NCBI GenBank assembly: GCA_012026855.1
Contig: VEOV01000292.1
Span: forward strand, 1 to 8,541
DNA length: 8,541 nt
Direction of reading: 5' to 3'
Origin: Geobacter sp.
Lineage (GTDB): Bacteria; Desulfobacterota; Desulfuromonadia; Geobacterales; DSM-12255
The translations under genes were made by a program, and so were the position numbers. Shown in pieces: positions 5,823 to 8,541 of the stretch. The notes under the pieces are model-generated. The model searched no databases and had not been told where the DNA came from. It was given only the letters and a program-made list of their open reading frames with translations. Position 1 is the first letter of the stretch, and each line of letters opens with the position of its first letter.

Positions 5823-6263
5823 TCAGATAGCTTGTGTGCGCCGGTACTCGGCTGTCGGCCAGAACGGAATCCCACCCCGCGGGGTAAACTCCCCCTTAAC
5901 GGTGAGCCAGACCGGGTCGAGCAGCCTTACCAGGTCGTTGCAGATCCGGTTTACCCCGGCCTCGTGGAATTCACCATGCATCCGAAAAGAGCCGAGATAG
6001 AGTTTGAGGCTCTTGCTCTCCACACAGAGCAGGTCGGGCTGATAGTCGATGATGATGGTCCCGAAGTCCGGCTGCCCGGTCATGGGACAGAGGCAGGTGA
6101 ACTCGGGGCAGGCGATGTGCAGTGTGCCGACGGCGCCGCACGGGTTGCGCTCCGGCAGGGCGAACGGACTGGGAAAGGCCTCCAGCAGGCCGGCATCCGG
6201 CCGGTCATAGCTGTAGCCGGTCTTCTTGTCACCCAGCGCTTTAAGATTTTCGTGCAGTTCCAT
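5823..6263 (-). CDS. queF: NADPH-dependent 7-cyano-7-deazaguanine reductase
   Basis: QueF reduces the nitrile of preQ0 to the aminomethyl group of preQ1, using NADPH, in queuosine biosynthesis. The 146-residue length fits the short, single-domain (type I) form. The catalytic signature CLCPMTGQPDF holds the nucleophile Cys59 and the acid Asp66. The QueF motif ESKSLKLYLGSFR (82-94) and the HGEFHE stretch (96-101) that lines the active site follow. An extra Cys57 sits two residues before the nucleophile, where other members often have Ser or Ala. The ATG at 6263 is supported by AGGGGGAA just upstream. The gene lies 15 nt after glnE and 19 nt before hemG, so it is cotranscribed with both; no other queuosine gene is present here. 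No preQ1 riboswitch can fit in the 15-nt gap. Confidence 0.96.
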   Translation of the reverse strand: MELHENLKALGDKKTGYSYDRPDAGLLEAFPSPFALPERNPCGAVGTLHIACPEFTCLCPMTGQPDFGTIIIDYQPDLLCVESKSLKLYLGSFRMHGEFHEAGVNRICNDLVRLLDPVWLTVKGEFTPRGGIPFWPTAEYRRTQAI

Positions 6264-6278
6264 TATTCCCCCTGTCTG

Positions 6279-8541
6279 TCAAGTTGCCGCTTCACCCAGG
6301 ACACAATCGTAGATTGAGCGTATCCCTTCGGTCACTTCACCATATTCTCTCATAAGCAGCTCACCGGGATGACGCAGCTTCGGATCATAATCCAGCCTTC
6401 TGGCGAGCAGATCGAGGCTCTCCTGTGAGCCGCCAAGATCGTTGATGGAGTTGTCATGGACAATTCTCAGCCGGTTTTCAAGCCGGCGCAAAAACTTGTA
6501 ACCACTGATCAGCATATCACAATCCCTCTCTTCCAGTATGCCCGAACTCCTCATGGCTTTAAGAGCTGTCAGGGTATTGTTGCTCCGGATCTCGGGATGG
6601 GATTTGCCATGTTTGAGCAGCAGGTACTGCACCATGAACTCAACATCAACCATGCCGCCGCGGCCGGTCTTGATATTGTAATTGCCGTCGCTCTCCCGGG
6701 CAATCTCGTTCTCCATCCTCATCCTGAGGCGATGAATCTCACTCCTGACCGTCTCATCGGCACTGAAGCCGTAGACCGTATGCCGGATGATGTCGTTGAT
6801 CCCGTCTGCCAGCACATCGCCGCCCAGAACAACCCTGGCCTTGGTCAACGACTGCCGCTCCCAGACCTGGGCCTCCTCACGGTGATAACTCTTGAATGAG
6901 TCCAGCGAGGTAACCAGCGGTCCGGCGTTGCCTGACGGCCGCAGCCTGGTATCCAGCTTGTAGACGTACCCTTCCCTGGTCTGCAGGGTCAGGATCATGA
7001 TGATCTTTTGCCCCAGCTTGGCAAAGTATTCATGGTTGCTGATCTGTTTGGTACCGTTGGTATAGCCCTGATGGTCGTAGATATAGATGATGTCCAGATC
7101 GGAGTGATAGTTCAGCTCCAGCCCACCCATTTTCCCCATGCCGATGATGGCAAAGTCGGCATCCCTTTCGGTTCCGTCCGTATCTTTCCAGCGGGGCCGG
7201 CCGAACCGGGCCAGATCCTGCTCGGCAATGCGCACCGCCTGCTTCAGGCAGGTATCGGCCAGATAGGTAAGCTGCAGGGCAATCTCTGTCTGGCCGAGCT
7301 TGCCGTAGACATCGTTCATGCCGATCCGGAGGAACTCCTCTGCCCGGTAGCGGCGCAGCAGGTCAAGACGCTCCTCCAGGTCGGCTGCCCTCTCCAGCAG
7401 TGCGTCAAGCTCATCCTGCATCGCCTCCCGCTCCTTGAAAGCGCTGGCAAAAGCCCTTGATGCCATGCAATCAAGCAGCTCCGGGTTATTGATAAAGATT
7501 TTGGAGAGGAATTCGGACATGCCGAACAGAGCCGCAATCAGCTTGATGACTTCCCGGTTTTCCGCCAGCAGGGCATAGATGGTCGAGCGGGAACCGACCG
7601 CAGCGAGAAAACGCTCCACATTTGCCAGCGCCATGTCAGGATCGGGTGATGCCATGACCTCCTGCAGAAGCGGCGGGCCTATCTTCTCCAGGGTCCTTCT
7701 TGCCCGCTCCGTCATATTGATCCGCGGCGGCCCGTCCCGGAGCAGCAGCAGATGCTCATAGGCCGTATCCGGGTTCCGGAAGCGCCGCTCGGCCAGCATA
7801 TCCTTGAGGAGATCGCTGTCGGCCTTGCGGTCAAAGAAGTGATAGATCTCCGGCCGCACCTCCTCCTTAAGCTTCTCTTCGCCGTCAAGAAAGAGGGTGC
7901 TGTAGATGGCCGATACGGTGGAGCGCTGCCGTTCCAGCTCTTTGCGGAACCGCTCGGCGCCATCGGGGGAGGTGTAGCCGCACCGCCGGGCAAGGGCCAG
8001 GAACTCATCATCCTTTACCGGCAGATTATGGGTCTGACGCTCCTGCACCACCTGAATCCGGTGCTCCACGGTGCGCAGGAACCGGTAGGCGTCAGCCAGC
8101 GCCCGGTAATCCCCGTCACTGACCAACCCGGCACTGTTCAGCAGTTGCAGCGACTTGAGGGTGTTGCGCTCCCTCAGCGAGCGGTTTTTACCGGCATATA
8201 CCAGCTGCAGCGCCTGCACAAAGAACTCGATCTCCCGGATACCGCCTTTGCCAAGCTTGATGTTCTGCGCCCCCTCACGTTCCCGGACAAGTGAAGCATC
8301 GATCTTCTTTTTCATCGCCATCATATCTTCGATGAGGGTGTAATCCAGGTAGCGCCGGTGGATGAAAGGCTCAATTCGCTTCAAAAGCTCATCACCCAGG
8401 GCAATTGAACCGGCAACTGGGCGTGCCTTGATCATTGCCGCCCGCTCCCACGACTGTCCCCAGAGCTCATAGTAGACCTCGGCAGAGCGGAGCGAAACGG
8501 CCACATCCCCCCCCTTCCCCTCGGGGCGCAGCCCCAGGTCA
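6279..8541 (-). CDS. glnE: Bifunctional glutamine synthetase adenylyltransferase/deadenylylase, 5' end missing
   Basis: GlnE adds AMP to glutamine synthetase or removes it, under PII and glutamine control, and so sets ammonium assimilation. The last 753 residues are visible; full proteins have about 950-1000. Numbered from the edge, the protein opens with DLGLRPEGKGG, the end of the N-terminal deadenylylase nucleotidyltransferase domain. Its partner helical domain has GKGGIREIEFF (97-107). After a linker comes the adenylyltransferase domain with GMGKMGGLELNYHSDLDI (467-484, metal-binding Asp481 and Asp483) and RLRPSGNAGPL. Its own helical domain carries GRGGMVDVEFMVQ (626-638). The frame is open to the edge, so the GTG at 8504 is an internal Val, not a start. 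The deadenylylase catalytic motif lies outside the window. It is the first visible gene of the glnE-queF-hemG operon. An 8-base G run (8507-8514) encodes in-frame glycines. Confidence 0.97.
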   Translation of the reverse strand, partial: DLGLRPEGKGGDVAVSLRSAEVYYELWGQSWERAAMIKARPVAGSIALGDELLKRIEPFIHRRYLDYTLIEDMMAMKKKIDASLVREREGAQNIKLGKGGIREIEFFVQALQLVYAGKNRSLRERNTLKSLQLLNSAGLVSDGDYRALADAYRFLRTVEHRIQVVQERQTHNLPVKDDEFLALARRCGYTSPDGAERFRKELERQRSTVSAIYSTLFLDGEEKLKEEVRPEIYHFFDRKADSDLLKDMLAERRFRNPDTAYEHLLLLRDGPPRINMTERARRTLEKIGPPLLQEVMASPDPDMALANVERFLAAVGSRSTIYALLAENREVIKLIAALFGMSEFLSKIFINNPELLDCMASRAFASAFKEREAMQDELDALLERAADLEERLDLLRRYRAEEFLRIGMNDVYGKLGQTEIALQLTYLADTCLKQAVRIAEQDLARFGRPRWKDTDGTERDADFAIIGMGKMGGLELNYHSDLDIIYIYDHQGYTNGTKQISNHEYFAKLGQKIIMILTLQTREGYVYKLDTRLRPSGNAGPLVTSLDSFKSYHREEAQVWERQSLTKARVVLGGDVLADGINDIIRHTVYGFSADETVRSEIHRLRMRMENEIARESDGNYNIKTGRGGMVDVEFMVQYLLLKHGKSHPEIRSNNTLTALKAMRSSGILEERDCDMLISGYKFLRRLENRLRIVHDNSINDLGGSQESLDLLARRLDYDPKLRHPGELLMREYGEVTEGIRSIYDCVLGEAAT

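Noticed and set aside
5815..5826. Perfect 12-bp palindrome CTGATTAATCAG between queF and hemG
   Set aside because: It has no loop or T-run to act as a terminator. It overlaps the queF stop and the hemG ribosome site, and does not match the FNR box well.
6279..8504. GTG at 8504 as the glnE start
   Set aside because: The frame continues to the window edge with DLGLRPEGKGGD, which is conserved GlnE sequence.

Overview
All recognisable genes in this window lie on the minus strand and read right to left. The contents suggest a Gram-negative deltaproteobacterium of the Geobacter type (Desulfuromonadales/Geobacterales). The pointers are outer-membrane and lipoprotein genes, a GlnE/QueF/HemG housekeeping set, moderately high GC and a CCGGG-type barrel protein. 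This placement is inference from protein style, not from a marker gene. No RNA gene, insertion sequence, CRISPR array, phage gene or CXXCH cytochrome is visible.

Right part (4400-8541): a tightly spaced housekeeping operon. In transcription order it holds glnE (cut by the right edge), then queF after 15 nt, then hemG after 19 nt. GlnE controls glutamine synthetase by adenylylation. QueF makes preQ1 for the queuosine tRNA modification. HemG oxidises protoporphyrinogen IX in heme synthesis. They share transcription rather than a pathway. No convincing intrinsic terminator follows hemG.

Middle (3710-4376): a good sigma70-type promoter (TTGACA, 16 nt, TATAGT) lies in the gap after hemG. It reads into a gene for a membrane-anchored or exported cysteine-rich protein of unknown function. 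A gap of about 220 nt follows. It holds an imperfect stem-loop, small palindromes and a second promoter with a perfect TATAAT -10 box.

Left part (1-3486): a compact operon of four extracytoplasmic proteins joined by short overlaps or gaps. They are a Met-rich YtkA/FixH-like lipoprotein, a beta-barrel outer-membrane protein with Cys-Cys-Gly-Gly-Gly at its mature N terminus, a lipoprotein thioredoxin-fold protein with a CPIC active site, and a NosL-like protein. NosL proteins bind Cu(I). Together with the Met-rich and Cys-rich partners, this makes an envelope copper (or other soft metal) handling system the best guess. Its exact job is unknown. The NosL frame stops abruptly at two in-frame tandem stop codons just inside the left edge, so this gene is either a short variant or damaged.
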